A stretch of DNA of 64,000 bases from Phoronis australis (Eukaryota > Phoronida > Phoronidae). Position 1 is the first letter of the stretch; every line of letters begins with the position of its first letter. Under the pieces are notes generated by a model. That model had not been told where the DNA came from, searched no databases, and saw only the letters and a list, made by a program, of their open reading frames with translations. Where the stretch lies: positions 864,282 to 928,281 of the forward strand of contig NMRA01000055.1 of NCBI GenBank assembly GCA_002633005.1, in the 5' to 3' direction. Shown here piece after piece: positions 16,001-27,261 of this stretch. The position numbers and the translations under genes were made by a program.

Positions 16001-16050
16001 GTTAAGTCCCAAATCTGAGACCCAGAAATTCACGTGACATTTATCCATGT

Positions 16051-16205
16051 TAAAACTAACGTAAAGCAAGGAAACAACGAATGGCAGAACGGTGAGCCCA
16101 CTTTCACGTGGGCTGACACGGTTTTTCCCACACTAAAACCAACATAAACCAAGGAAACAACGAATGGCAGAACAGTGAGCTAACTTTCATGTTGGCTGAC
16201 ACGGT
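16051..16205 (+). repeat. 83-bp-period tandem duplication with a conserved hairpin
   Basis: Units 16051-16122 and 16134-16205 are about 85% identical. Each contains a 7-bp stem with a 6-base loop: AGCCCAC-tttcac-GTGGGCT and AGCTAAC-tttcat-GTTGGCT. Differences in the stem preserve pairing. Confidence 0.8.
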
Positions 16206-16851
16206 ATGCCTACAGTACAGTCTGTCACGACAAAACGTAGGCCTAGATAGTACTAGTAGATACTCGTTAGGCCTACCCAAGTGGATTTCCAGTTCAGACG
16301 GCAAAACATATACGATTTGAGACAAAAAAATCCCATACAAATTATACACGGGCGAACTATACACAACAATCTGCCCTTACTATTTAATTGACGAACGAAA
16401 AGATTCTTGTAATTATCTGAGTGAAATGAAACTACACTGTCTGTCCTCGACTGCACAGCAGTGGAGAGAACCCATGTCGAGGTGTCACTTCGGCATTCTT
16501 GTTTTTCGATGTCATTACCAACAGCAAAGACATCATTGCAGTGCGATTCGTACCCAAATGTTGTTTCAGACAATGATGTGCCAATATAAACTTTTTCTTT
16601 TGAAACTGCTCCAGAAAAAACAGACTAAAATATGAAAATCTACGTTAGAAAACTCACCTCTCAAGCAGTTGTGTATCGATCAAATTATCATTATATTGAC
16701 CGGCAAATACCCGTATGTAGGAAACGTGGATCTGCCGCTAGGGCACTTTATGTTCTGACATCTAACGGTAATCAAATAAACTATTACCCTGTGTTCTGAC
16801 ACCCGACCAACGAGTTTCTAAGTTTCAACCCGGTCTTGGCTATAGGCGCAC

Positions 16852-16966
16852 CAGTGACGGATTTAGAAGGGGGCCAAGGGCAGTTCTGGAGTGAGAATTT
16901 CTGACGGGCAAAATACTGACCAATACTCTGCCCCCTCCCTAACTCAAAATCCTGGATCCGTCCCTG
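16852..16966 (+). mobile_element. MITE-like family 1, copy 2
   Basis: CAGTGACGGATTTAG to CTGGATCCGTCCCTG, 115 bp, sharing the interior ACGGGCAAAATACTG...TACTCTGCCCC with the copies at 22137 and 35159. Confidence 0.75.
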
Positions 16967-17721
16967 CGGCACTGCCTGGTTTTGACCCCCGGCCGCTAAA
17001 GAACTCAGCATAAATATAGTTGTCTTTTGTCCCCTCACCCCTTAAATCCATCCCTTCTATCGCCACTCATTTCCATGCACACCATCAATTTCGCACCACT
17101 TTCCCTACCATAGGAGTGCTTACGCGGTTATTTGAGGGACAAACAACAAGAAAGTAATAAAATTTCACAAAAGTAATTACTTTTTAGATATGAAAAAGAT
17201 CGTAATGTGTTTTGGGTATAAAATTGATATTGTGCACAGTATTTTTTCACAGTTCACTTTATTATGGTGCCCAAAAAATTGTATTGCCAAAATCTCTCTT
17301 TCGGGGGTTCGAAAGTAAGAAAGTCCTACCGCGGGCAGTGAAATCTGTAGAAATACGGGGAGAAATACCATCCCCTTGGAAATGAGCAGACTGTAAGGAA
17401 ACTTCGGTAATATTTCAATCTATTTGAGAGTGAAAGCGTGACCTCAAAAGGTCAAGATTCACTTTTACTGGTGTCACAGTTCAGTCCTCTCCCCTCCAAC
17501 AAAAGTGACCAAATTTCACCAACCTATTTCAAAAGTCACCGAAACGCCAAATTCTAGTTATTTAGATTGGTAACAATATCTAGAGCATTTTACTAATGAC
17601 AGAACTGAATTTCACCCCTATATTTCAGCGGCTGAATCTATTTTCCTTGAAGCATTATTAATTAAAATTTTAATTTAGTTTTTAATTGTCAAGAAATCAT
17701 CCACGATTTAAGTAGACGTAT

Positions 17722-17976
17722 CATACGCCCACTCAGCCTCAGGGGCTCCAATTTTTGAAAATGTGGACCTTTTATGAAGATGGCAGGTACGTTCAGAGCT
17801 ATGAATTGTGCATTCGCCGGAGTTTGGTACTTCCTGCTTTTTCAATGGGCTTTTTTCTCGTTTTCTAATTTTTTCGGAGTTTTTGCTTCTCTGAGGAGGA
17901 CATTTTTTGCCCACTTCACCAAATGGGAGGGGCTCGTTCGAGCCCCCAAGCCCCCACCCCTGGATGCGCGCATGCG
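17722..17976 (+). mobile_element. MITE-like family 2, copy 1
   Basis: Starts near CATACGCCCACTCAG and ends CTGGATGCGCGCATGC. The interior has ...GCTCCAATTTTTGA...GTTCAGAGCTATGAATTGTGCATTCGCCG..., shared with four other copies. The open frames that cross it (including a 183-codon one on the minus strand) are repeat-derived. Confidence 0.75.
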
Positions 17977-19317
17977 CATACATTAACTTGTGAATGAGGA
18001 ACTCAGCAGTTAGGCCCAAAAATCTTAGTTGGTTCTGGTCTCTACCGCTTCTCATTTTGAGGCCTAAATTGAAAATAACAACTGCATCAATTTCCGTTAA
18101 GTCTCGTGTTTTTTGTTTTTGGTTTGGAAAGCTACACAACGCAGATGAATAAGTCGAGACTCGGCACGCCATGATTTTCCAAGCAGTTAGTAAAAAAGAA
18201 CAAATCCTGAATTGTTTTGCTCGTCTCAGGTGGATTCTCTTTTTTGAAAATGTGAGCAACTAAAAATACTGCACCATTGACTTGATTGTAAAAAACGGAG
18301 GCCAGAGCAAACTATGTCGTGCCGTTTGACTTCACCAGACAGAAAAAAATAATATTGACTTTGTTAGGTCGTCACATGGCAAGAAACTATGCGTAATAAC
18401 CAAAGCTATACTTACAAGGCGCTTCTTCGCTCAGAATAGTTAGCTACATATATTTTAACTTTTGGGATTTGTCGCAGCGGCAAAGCGTTCGTCCGTCTGC
18501 TATTGCAAATCTAGTGGCCCGGATTTCGGATTCCGTCCGTATATTAGTTTTGAATTTTGACAATAGATATCGCTTAATGCATCGAGTTAACGCGGCAGCC
18601 AACGTAACAGGCCCGTCAGCCAGCATTGAGCGGGGGTGGTTCGAATTTCTAGAACGATGAGTCTGATATTTTGCAAACATCGACACTGTAAAGTTTTCAG
18701 TAAGGCCTTTGACGCAGCTTAATGGGGGGAGGGGGGGGGGGATCTGTATGCACAACGATGACTCTCAGCTCTATGTTCATGAGATCGGAGAAAGAATTTG
18801 TAATAACAATACCATCGAAATGAAGCTGTGACGATCGCTCGCATAGAAAGGGACGGCAAATTCGGATATGTTGTGGTCCAGAAAGAGAACGTTCTCGCAT
18901 TACCTCCTGCCAAACTTTCAAATCACCCATGCCTAAATCGGAGTGGTTACACCTGACAGACATATTTGGACGGAAATATATGGAGTTTTGGCGGAGAATG
19001 ACTTGACGAAATTGCCTATCTGGTTGTATTTTTGCGTGTTATTTAAGTTGCTTACAACCCACTATTTCGAAGGTTCACTAGGCTACTCCGAAGGTTCACT
19101 ATTCCGACGGCTCTCTACTTCGAAGTTTCACTGCTCGGCTGGGCCAATTAGGTTAGTTGCTCCGAAAATATCTGAACTTTCAAACTCATGAAATGAGTTA
19201 ATACATTTACATGCAAAAATAAACGATACTTCGGTTACTAGATGCACCTATAAAACAACACCTGGGTATTAAAACATTTTGTTTGGACTTCATGTGGAGA
19301 TTGACCACCGTCTCTAG

Positions 19318-19545
19318 CTGACCAGTACTTCTTCTTCAGCGTTCCCGGCTATGTAGTTCAGATGGTCAGTACCTGGTCTTTTGGGCGAAGTCTGCAGTTC
19401 GCCGCAAGCCGTCGAGCCCCAGAGTTTTACCTTGAGTTCCACCGGACTGGGCCATGTCTGGCGCCTTAGGGCAGCTCTGCAGTAAATGCTCAGGTATCTA
19501 GGGGCCAGTGCCACAGGGGCACTCGTCTGTGTGAGAGATTTTCAG
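19318..19545 (-). pseudogene. LINE ORF2 C-terminal tail, decayed
   Basis: Across two frames the minus strand reads ECPCGTGP, stop, IPEHLLQSCP, TWPSPVELKVKLWGS, then LRRTADFAQKT. This is the C-x-C...H...C knuckle and TWP/LWG tail common at the end of LINE ORF2 proteins in invertebrates. It holds at least one stop and one frameshift. Confidence 0.65.
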
Positions 19546-20453
19546 GCGATGACTCAGTGTTCCTGCCGGTCAAGCTGGTGGATATAGTTTTCTTCAGTCC
19601 CCAGACGTAGGCGTTCCCGTTAGGCATTTCTAAAGTGACTTCGTAGGTGGGTTTTTACTTCTCCATATGATGATGGGTGCGACGTCTGCTCAGTCCAGTT
19701 TGCTTCCTGCCTTGGAGAGTCAGTACAACAACTATAGAAACGGAGGTCAGATTTCATGTGCATGCGAAATTGTCTTAAAATGAGTACGCACTTGCATTTT
19801 TAAGACGATTTGAAGTAGGAATACTTATTATATGAATTATCAACCACGACACATTCATCAAACCCATGTCAAGATCGCAACGCAGCACGGCTGAAGAGTT
19901 TTGGGCCGCTGCGCCTTAACCTCCGCACCCAAGGAACCTCGTGCACGGCTGAGTAAGTAGCAACTAAATGTAGACAATAGGGGGTACCCTGTTCTTGCCA
20001 GTCTTCACGAAGTCAGGGAGTCCCATTCAGTCTTCTTAAATTTGAAACCGCCTGCAGGCTTAACCCTTACCTCAGACGTTGTGTCTGCTTTAGAATGAGC
20101 CGTGAGGAGACAATCAGAGTAGAAGTCTGCAGGGTTGTGCACCATTGACGCTGAATGACAAGAGAATGTTTAGTTCTTCATTGACCAAAGTTCAGGTCTA
20201 GGCCTAGGCTACTTTTCTCTCATAAAGTGAAAATGCTCTACAGGGTATTCTCAGTGCAAGAAAACACGGTAGTTGAATGGATGGTTTTTGCCTATAGTGA
20301 ACTCAAACGCACACACGTGTACACCCATGGAAATCAATCCACCAATCCACAATCAAAGTGACACGTACTGAATAAACAACATATTTGCATATTGGACGAT
20401 CACATCCAATTCAAAAATTGAAAACGCCTGCACTTTACCGTATTATGCTTGCA

Positions 20454-20747
20454 CTTGTGGGCGCACCCAGGGGGGGGGGNGGGCTGGGGGGGACTCGAAC
20501 GAGCTCCAATTTGGCAACTCCAATTTGGCAAATTGAGCAAAAAAGTGCGCCTCAGTGAAACAAAAAGTCCGCCGTTAACGAGACAAAAGTGCACAAAGTA
20601 CACAGGATGAATTCGGCGCGGATTCACGATTGGCAGGCCTGAACATAGTGGCCCCGTTTTTTTAGTCCTGGTTGATTTTTTTCAGTAAAAGGTCCGCATA
20701 GCGAAGAATTTGAGCCCCCCTATATTTTAGTCTTGGTGCGCGCATGC
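20454..20747 (-). mobile_element. MITE-like family 2, copy 2 (reverse)
   Basis: Runs from GGGCGCACCCAG to CTTGGTGCGCGCATGC in reverse relative to copy 1. It is interrupted by an N at 20480 in a poly-G run. Part is repeated at 20819-21043. Confidence 0.7.
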
Positions 20748-21119
20748 AATTAAACCAAAATAGCAGTATAACAAATCCCAATTTTCCGCTGTTTTGTTTC
20801 TTGACCGATTTTAAAGCNATTTGGCAAATTGAGCAAAAAAGTGCGCCTCAGTGAAACAAAAAGTCCGCCGTTAACGAGACAAAAGTGCACAAAGTACACA
20901 GGATGAATTCGGCGCGGATTCACGATTGGCAGGCCTGAACATAGTGGCCCCGTTTTTTTAGTCCTGGTTGATTTTTTTCAGTAAAAGGTCCGCATAGCGA
21001 AGAATTTGAGCCCCCCTATATTTTAGTCTTGGTGCGCGCATGCAATTAAACCAAAATAGCAGGGTGAGTATAACAAATCCCAATTTTCCGCTGTTTTGTT
21101 TCTTGACCGATTTTAAAGC
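20523..21119. repeat. 296-bp near-perfect tandem duplication bounded by N bases
   Basis: 20523-20817 is repeated at 20819-21119 with essentially only a 6-bp insertion (GGTGAG). An N sits at the joint (20818) and another at 20480. Either a very recent duplication or an assembly artefact. Confidence 0.85.
20819..21043 (-). mobile_element. MITE-like family 2, truncated duplicate copy
   Basis: Part of the 296-bp tandem duplication. It begins directly after an N (20818) and repeats 20523 onward almost base for base. Confidence 0.6.
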
Positions 21120-22136
21120 ACTTTACACCGCACTACTTTTTGGGAGCTCTCTCGTTGCTACATAGCTTACTTACGTCATAGGGCTAGACTTTTATGCCTT
21201 GGTATAGACATTCACTTCTAGAACCCCTTGTTACCCTTTGGTGTACGTGTAGCCACCACGCGCGTGGTTTAGGAATAACATAAAGCCTCCTCTTATCGTA
21301 TGCACGATCCTGTTATCTACAAACACCGGCACTCGGGCGAAGTTGGCCGGGTTCGGCCCGATGCCACGTGAAGCAAATTCAAAATTATTACTAACTTAGT
21401 TATCACTGTAGTCAGTAGTACCAGTAGCGACACCAATTTTGTTGTCGTTGTCCACTTATACCCTATCTTTACAGATATGCTGGGGCTGGACCTTTTCAGC
21501 GGGGGAGGGGTTCGATCGAACCTCCCGAATCCCCCTGTGGTTACGGGCCTGTATAATAAGTCTTATAATTTCCCTACCCTGATAGGATTCTAGTTCCGTT
21601 GCCCATAAGAACATCGAAACCATCAGCGATCCAAGAAAATGGTTCAGAATTTATTTTAAGTTTTCACCTCAACTCAAGAATTTCGAATTCGGAAATGATA
21701 CGTGTAAACTATACCTGTGACTTGGGTTATCGTTGACTCATTTGGTTTAACATCGGATGAGCGTAGTAATGCTCAGTTTAAACCTCGAAGCGCTTCTGTC
21801 AAGAATTCAACATTGACAACAAAAGAGCGGTGAAATGCAGATAAACCAGGAAATGTTAATTATTTGTTTATACTATACATTCTGCCCGACTCCTGTGAGG
21901 GGTGGGCACACCAAAAGGCACCCAAACTGATTTTTTGTGGGACCGCAAAAAGTGCTGAATGTGTAATTTTTATTTACACGTCGGATGCCTCAAAAGGTTG
22001 ATGAGCCCAGGTTCACCTGGTGGTAGACTATAGAGATGGGAATGATAAAAAGTTGTTTGCAAGAAATGGTGACAACTTTAGAGGGAGGAAATGGGCCATC
22101 ACTAAAGCACGGTCGGACCTACGGTATTGTGCGTTT

Positions 22137-22291
22137 CAGTGGCGGATTTAGAGGGGAGCCAAGGGACATGGCCCCCCTAAAATTCTCCCACATTCCATTT
22201 GGCAGTTCAAGGGTGCGAATGTCTAGACGGGCAAAATCCTGGCTAATACTCTGCCCTGCCCCCCTAACTCAAAATCCTGGATCCGCCCCTG
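22137..22291 (+). mobile_element. MITE-like family 1, full-length copy
   Basis: 155 bp, CAGTGGCGGATTTAG to CTGGATCCGCCCCTG, flanked by GCGTTT on each side (22131-22136 and 22291-22296). It is non-autonomous with no coding capacity. The terminal sequence resembles hAT-type ends, an assignment made by appearance only. Confidence 0.8.
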
Positions 22292-22663
22292 CGTTTGGAA
22301 TCTTCCTGAGCAACTTGATGGTTGGCCTCAAGATGAAACGAAAATGTAGAAGTTGTTTCTTAAAGGGATCAACTCGCCCTGTAACAAAAATCAAGTTTTC
22401 ATGTCGACAACTTAGCGGTATGAAATTGGTCTAAAAATTACGTCAGTCAAATCCGAGGTGATTCCAGGGTTTCAAAAGAAGTGACAGTTCGCTATAATTG
22501 CTTGAGACAAGACTGTACAAATTAGATTGTCACGGCGTGGCACTGTCTGTTTGTGTCCCGTGCATGGTCTCAAGAAACAAGATGAAACCAATGTTTAAAA
22601 AAGCAGAAAATGGTCTACATCAAACGTTCGCATCTTGGACTTAACGCGAGTTTACGACTGAGA

Positions 22664-22948
22664 ATACGCGCACCCAGTCTAAAAAATGAGGAGTGCGCAC
22701 CCAGTCTAAAAAATGAGGAGCTCCAATTTTTGAGATTGTGGACCTTTTACTACGAATTACGGGGTACGTTCAGAGCTATGAATTGTGCATTCGCCGAATT
22801 TTAGTAGTTCCTGCCTTTTTAGTTAACTTTTGTCTCGTTTTACACTTTTTGGAGTTTTTGTTTCTCTGAGCCGGACCTTTTTGTTCACTTCGCCAAATGG
22901 GGAGGCTCGTAGGACCCCACCGAGCCCCGCCCCTGGGTGCGAGCATGC
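22664..22948 (+). mobile_element. MITE-like family 2, copy 4, with duplicated 5' end
   Basis: The first 27 bp (GCGCACCCAGTCTAAAAAAT onward) are present twice in tandem, at 22668 and 22695. The element ends CTGGGTGCGAGCATGC. Confidence 0.75.
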
Positions 22949-23307
22949 TAAGTGCTGTAAGCTTTTCCTCTAATTATGATCAATAATGACGAATCATTGC
23001 GACTTAGTAGATGGTATTATATGTCAAATTCTATGACTGTCTTTTCCGCCTAACACATGCCACTGAACACTGTCATCGCAAGGTAAGGCACGGGGTATTT
23101 TTTTGCCGCGTTTTCTCGTGATGAGCCCGTGTTTCTCATCCAACCTGCAACAGAGGTATCCGCATCGTGCAGTGCAGAGGTTTGGTGATGCCCGGGGCGA
23201 ATTTTAATGGATGTCCCTCTCTCTATTAAATTGCATGGATCCTAGTACAAAAGTAAAAAAGATGGAACATTAACTAGAAATTATTGGATGCCCCCCTATG
23301 TGGATGC

Positions 23308-23336
23308 CCGGGGGGGTGTAGTCTCGTCCCCCCCGG
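23308..23336. repeat. GC-only hairpin CCGGGGGGG / CCCCCCCGG
   Basis: 9-bp perfect arms and an 11-base loop. Confidence 0.7.
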
Positions 23337-25054
23337 CCCTTCTGCACGCTACTGTTACCGTGATATGACTTCTGAAGAGAACAGAAAAAAATCTATCTGA
23401 CTGAGCCCCGGCGTCTATTGTAATGTGATTCGCTATTGTTCTATTGTTCGTTTTATCTGCGTAATTTGCACAAAGCAAAATGTAGAAACTATGCGTACTG
23501 AAATACTGGTTGTCACAACAGAAGAAAATATTTTCTTGTTTTGGTACGGATGTTATAGCATGTGCGCGCAGGACGAATTCTTTTTCTTTAGATTTGGAAG
23601 GACATACCAGGTCCCCCGTAAATCAGTACGAGTAAATAAATTCAGTGACGAACTTCATGTGCCAATCAAGTGAAACAGACTGACAGAATATACAAATTGT
23701 GATTCAGATCACCAAAGCTTTAGGCCTCTCAGAAGAATTACCCCTTATCAAAATCCGTTCTCTTGCAAATCTTTAATTGATCACCAACACTATAACTTAT
23801 AATACATGTCTAAAACAATGAACCTAGTTCCACACAAATTCGGCGAGATTCCACATGAAACACTGAATCTCGTGCGGCGACATTAGGGGATCAAAAAGTC
23901 GATTGCCGTTTTTATCTTCTCTTCCATGTGTTTCTCATGTTTTTGTTTATATATAACAAAAAGTGAAATCGAGCAGAAAAAAACCATACATGTAACAAGG
24001 ACTAAATGAAAACAAGACGGCATAATTCAATATAACTTTCCGACTCATCGACGATGACTCAGTTTATCTTTTTGGTTACCAAGGCGACAATAGGCAAAAC
24101 AGAAAACAAATACACCAATTGATTCATTCAACGCTCAGATGGGAAGTTGTAACTATTTTCCTGGTGTTAACGCTGGGTCAAAGCAGACGATCGGAACACG
24201 AGGAAGCTCTTAGTCACTCGCGTGGATATTTTATCTGTGAATGTATTTTGCAGTGCTTGTTTGTGCTAAAAACGATTACTTCTCAAATCAAGTCAAGTCA
24301 AAATTGCCAACTGCAAAACCAGAACAAATCAAGCAATGTTCTACATCGAGATTAATGAAGTCAGCGACAAGAAAACTGTATTTTCGTACTTCAATGAACA
24401 ATCTATTGTTTACTGGGGTGCGTAATTAGTTCCAGTTTTATGCAAATGTTCATTGGTTTCTTTAGCTTGAACTTTAAAAAGTTGCCACAAATTATTTACG
24501 AAAGCAGTATCTACCTTGTACCGAAATACATCACGATTCAGTCGTCAAAAACTTGCGTGACTATATACCTACATTTCATGCGCCAAAAGTAAGACGCCAC
24601 GGAAAAATCTTTTGGCGAGTCGGATTGAGGTGACGATCTTTTCCTCGAGATTCTAAGTGTTACTTTACCAGCCAACCGACTGTGAAAATCGTGATAATCG
24701 CATATCTGTTATTAAAATCTTAACTGTGGTGCGCGAAGTCATTTCAGTCTTGTAAAAATGCTGGAAAATGTCCAATTAAGAGATATTCGACTTCAGTTGC
24801 GTGAAGCGATGAGTAGCAGCAATACTTACTCCCCCTGGTGTGGAGTTTTTGGCAGTCGTACTTTGATGTTTATGTTTGTGTAGGTTAAGAATGTGCGCAC
24901 ATCAAGGCCACGGATAAGGGACGTACTTGTAAACTTCAGTGGTATGCGGTGTTTAATATTATAAAGTCGTTCGCTGCACTTTTACGTAATAGCGTAGTTT
25001 CACGTTGAGGAAATAACCGTTTCGATTTGAGCAAGGGGGCTAAAGACTCTATTA

Positions 25055-25698
25055 AATGAATAAGCAATTTTAAGATATAATTATTTATTTTAACACAAGT
25101 CGGCTATCTCAGAAACAGACTTTCACAAACAGTCTCTTTTCAACATTACTGGTCACAGATGCGAAATATAATATAAAAATACAAAGTTTTTCGAAATACA
25201 AATAATAAGCACCATATTAATTAGTGAAATAAACCAACTGTATACAAACAGTTAGTGAAAAGCACATCAACTTGCCAGCAAGTTTCCATTTACAAAATCT
25301 CAGTTGAATCTCAAACTGAACACAAGAATCGCTCCGTCGGCTTGTTCAACAGCCACTAGGAGAGAGAACTTATGACTGCAACTGGCTCGCAGAAGAAGTC
25401 TGATTGCACTGCTCAAACATTGCACATATCACAGTAAAGAGTGGGAATGCCGTTCACGACCAGCGTGTGGCTTATGGCACATTCCAGCTCCTCCATATTT
25501 TTGTTTGGTTGCCAGAGATGGTACAAGAAGGCACCAATGACGGGACAGGAGGGAGCCTGGACCCTATATTACTGTGCATAGTGATTCAAAGTAAGACAAG
25601 AATAAATGGTAACAAACCACTAGGGCTGAAAACATTAAACTTGGCTACCAAATCAATAAACTATGCAAGACACCTCATAACAATCAAACAATTTTAAG
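25055..25698 (-). other. KLF 3' untranslated region with poly(A) signal
   Basis: On the minus strand an AATAAA signal lies at 25089-25084, about 610 bases past the stop codon. Cleavage is therefore expected near 25055-25070. The UTR is AT-rich. A 97-codon open frame on the opposite strand (25404-25697) has no family features and is treated as chance. Confidence 0.55.
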
Positions 25699-26637
25699 TC
25701 ACATGTGACGTTTCATGTGCAAACTCAGGTGATCGCTACGAGAGAACGCGCGTTCACACAGATGACACCGGAATGGACGATCACCAGTGTGCTTGCGATA
25801 GTGCCGTGTGAGCTCGTCTGAACGTGCAAACTTCCATCCGCACCCTTTCCAGTTGCAGTGATAAGGCTTCTCTCCTGTGTGTGTCCTAAGGTGAGCTTTC
25901 AAGTGTGAACTCTTTGTGTATGTTTTCTGACAGCCAGGATGGCTGCACTGATGAGACGTCTGCCGCTTCTTCCCCCAGCTTCGACGGCCTCGTTTTCGCG
26001 GAGGATTCTCCATGAGGTTCAATGCCTGCGGTAGCAGCAAGTCCACCAGCTGTGGCGACGACGGTGGACTCAACGGAACTTGCTGGCAGCCAGGCATTTT
26101 GGGCAGAATGTGAGGGTGTTGGTTGACAAATCTCATGTGCTGAGAAGGGATTGCAATTGGGGAGCTAGGCGACATCAAGCGCATCATCTTCATAGGGGGG
26201 ACACAGTCTTCCATTGGAAGCTCTGGACTTGATGGTGGTGACAACGGCATGTTCATTGGCTGTCCTGGGAAGACAGACACATTGGCCGAGTAGCTACACG
26301 GGGACATAGAGTATTCGCGCTTGAGATTGCAAGGCAGCACTGATTTGTCAACATTATCAAATTTAATGTCTGGAAAGTCGACAAAAGCAGACGAAAAGTC
26401 TGGAAGTCCCGGTTCCATTTTGATTTGAATTCCATTATCTTCAGGAAATAAACTATTGTCAATGATAAAGTCAAGATCAAGAAGTTCTTCATATTGCGGG
26501 GAGCATAGCTCTGCTGGAGGTGTGCACGGCGCACCGTATGTCATGTCAAAGGACTGTGTCATCTCTGTCTGACCCGAGATGGCGCTCTCGTAGGATGGTG
26601 GATCTTGGCACAGGAATGTGTCCACATCGCACCAATT
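25699..26637 (-). CDS. KLF2/4-like: KLF exon 2 (activation region, NLS, three zinc fingers, stop)
   Basis: The acceptor is TTTTTTCAG (ending at 26638). The exon starts in phase 0 with AAT TGG TGC (N-W-C) and runs without interruption to TGA at 25699-25701. It encodes residues 31-342. Confidence 0.95.
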   Translation of the reverse strand, partial: NWCDVDTFLCQDPPSYESAISGQTEMTQSFDMTYGAPCTPPAELCSPQYEELLDLDFIIDNSLFPEDNGIQIKMEPGLPDFSSAFVDFPDIKFDNVDKSVLPCNLKREYSMSPCSYSANVSVFPGQPMNMPLSPPSSPELPMEDCVPPMKMMRLMSPSSPIAIPSQHMRFVNQHPHILPKMPGCQQVPLSPPSSPQLVDLLLPQALNLMENPPRKRGRRSWGKKRQTSHQCSHPGCQKTYTKSSHLKAHLRTHTGEKPYHCNWKGCGWKFARSDELTRHYRKHTGDRPFRCHLCERAFSRSDHLSLHMKRHM

Positions 26638-27093
26638 CTGAAAAAAGTAGCAGAAAATAGTAAACAACTACGCAAATACAGTAAACCAAGTAGAAGTACG
26701 TGAACTAGTCACCTACATCATTAGGCAGCATAACGAACTAATGGCCAGCTCAGAAGTCACCGAGACTGCTTAATTGACTTATAGCTTAGGTTTTGCAATC
26801 TCAGAAAGACTAAAATTTGACGCTGCATGGTGACTGGATAATAACCACTGTGCCAATGACGCAGAATAAAATGTTGTTATTTATCTGCAAATTGTATGGT
26901 AAATCTTTGCAGAAAATGAGCTTCCATAAATGTTTAGAGAAATAGAAAATCACTGCAAGTAATTATATTTACTTCCAATAGCAAAAATGCATGTTATACT
27001 TACTTGATTTATGTCTAAACCGTCTTCAAACTTGCTAGGGTTCGTGGAAAATGACCCAATCATAGTATTCATCGTATCTGTCAGTACCGACAT
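25699..27093 (-). CDS. KLF2/4-like: Kruppel-like transcription factor, KLF1/2/4/17 group (2 coding exons, 342 aa)
   Basis: Nuclear zinc-finger transcription factor expected to bind GC/CACCC boxes. Coding exons are 27004-27093 and 25699-26637, joined in phase 0 across a GT-AG intron. Seen in order: WW-type motif PPSY (43-46); acidic stretch [14 protein letters not shown] (80-93), closely like the activation motif of vertebrate KLF4; SUMO-type IKME (102-105) and LKRE (135-138); PLSPPSSP twice (161-168 and 218-225); basic nuclear-localisation stretch [12 protein letters not shown] (244-255); three C2H2 fingers (C261/C266/H279/H283, C291/C296/H309/H313, C321/C324/H337/H341) ending one residue before the stop. 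The finger linkers, the RSDELTR and RSDHL contact helices, and the PPSSP-then-RGRRSW order match the KLF2/4 type rather than KLF5 or KLF6/7. The start ATG at 27091-27093 is the first ATG after the TATA box. All three fingers lie in one exon, unlike vertebrate KLF2/4. Orthology within KLF1/2/4/17 is inferred. Confidence 0.96.
26638..27003 (-). other. KLF intron 1
   Basis: 366-bp GT-AG intron with donor GTAAGT and a polypyrimidine acceptor, phase 0. It is AT-rich with no recognisable embedded feature. Confidence 0.85.
27004..27093 (-). CDS. KLF2/4-like: KLF exon 1, coding part (30 codons)
   Basis: Codes residues 1-30, beginning [10 protein letters not shown] and ending DGLDINQ, then the consensus donor GTAAGT (27003-26998). 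It ends on a codon boundary. The reading frame stays open upstream to about 27132, but only through a TTG codon with no ATG, so the ATG at 27091-27093 is the start. Confidence 0.9.
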
Positions 27094-27163
27094 AGTAGCT
27101 CGGAGACACGTCTTGCTAGTGACAACAATCAAGGTATACTGACCTTACAGCGGCATCTTGCTT

Positions 27164-27174
27164 CTTATATATAG
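27164..27174 (-). promoter_or_regulatory. KLF TATA box
   Basis: Minus strand reads CTATATATAAG, about 70-80 bases before the start ATG and directly downstream of a MEF2-type site. Transcription would begin near 27140-27145, giving a 5' UTR of about 50 bases. Confidence 0.75.
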
Positions 27175-27175
27175 C

Positions 27176-27191
27176 GTTCTAAAAATAGAAC
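27176..27191 (-). promoter_or_regulatory. MEF2-type site in a near-perfect palindrome
   Basis: GTTCTAAAAATAGAAC has 6-bp perfect arms. Its core, CTATTTTTAG on the minus strand (27179-27188), fits the MEF2 consensus YTA(A/T)4TAR. It lies 5 bp upstream of the KLF TATA box. Control of vertebrate KLF2/KLF4 by MEF2 downstream of ERK5 is established; that it operates here is inference. Confidence 0.65.
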
Positions 27192-27217
27192 TTGGATACA
27201 TGCGCAGAGCGATGTTA

Positions 27218-27225
27218 TGACGTCA
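27218..27225. promoter_or_regulatory. Full palindromic CRE (TGACGTCA)
   Basis: Exact CREB/ATF consensus, about 45 bp upstream of the KLF TATA box and 30 bp from the MEF2 site. It is compatible with immediate-early, cAMP- or stress-responsive control. Confidence 0.6.
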
Positions 27226-27261
27226 AAGGTATGCATTCCGGAGACATGAGAGACTCGCAAT

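Larger units (their letters stand above)
5508..16050. other. Non-coding, apart from a MITE copy and a microsatellite
   Basis: No conserved exon seen. Minor items: a direct repeat of ACCACATCTTTTGTCATTC at about 8001 and 8034; a family 3-like core at about 11760-11880; a G/C-run segment at 15055-15375 with CCCC-rich ends (TTCCCCCTGAAAAG, TTTCCCCTCAGATG) that may be a decayed repeat. Confidence 0.55.
18000..25054. other. Repeat-rich non-coding region
   Basis: Apart from the MITE copies, LINE tail and tandem duplication listed separately, it holds a poly-G run (18724-18741), a GC hairpin (23308-23336) and no recognisable exon. Confidence 0.55.

Noticed and set aside
17708-18259. 183-codon minus-strand open frame
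   Set aside because: It runs through a family 2 MITE and has no domain, signal or conserved pattern.
22036-22434. 132-codon plus-strand open frame
   Set aside because: The middle is a family 1 MITE translation; the same peptide pattern recurs at 35142-35345 from another copy.
25404-25697. 97-codon plus-strand open frame opposite the KLF 3' UTR
   Set aside because: No family features; antisense to a well-supported gene.
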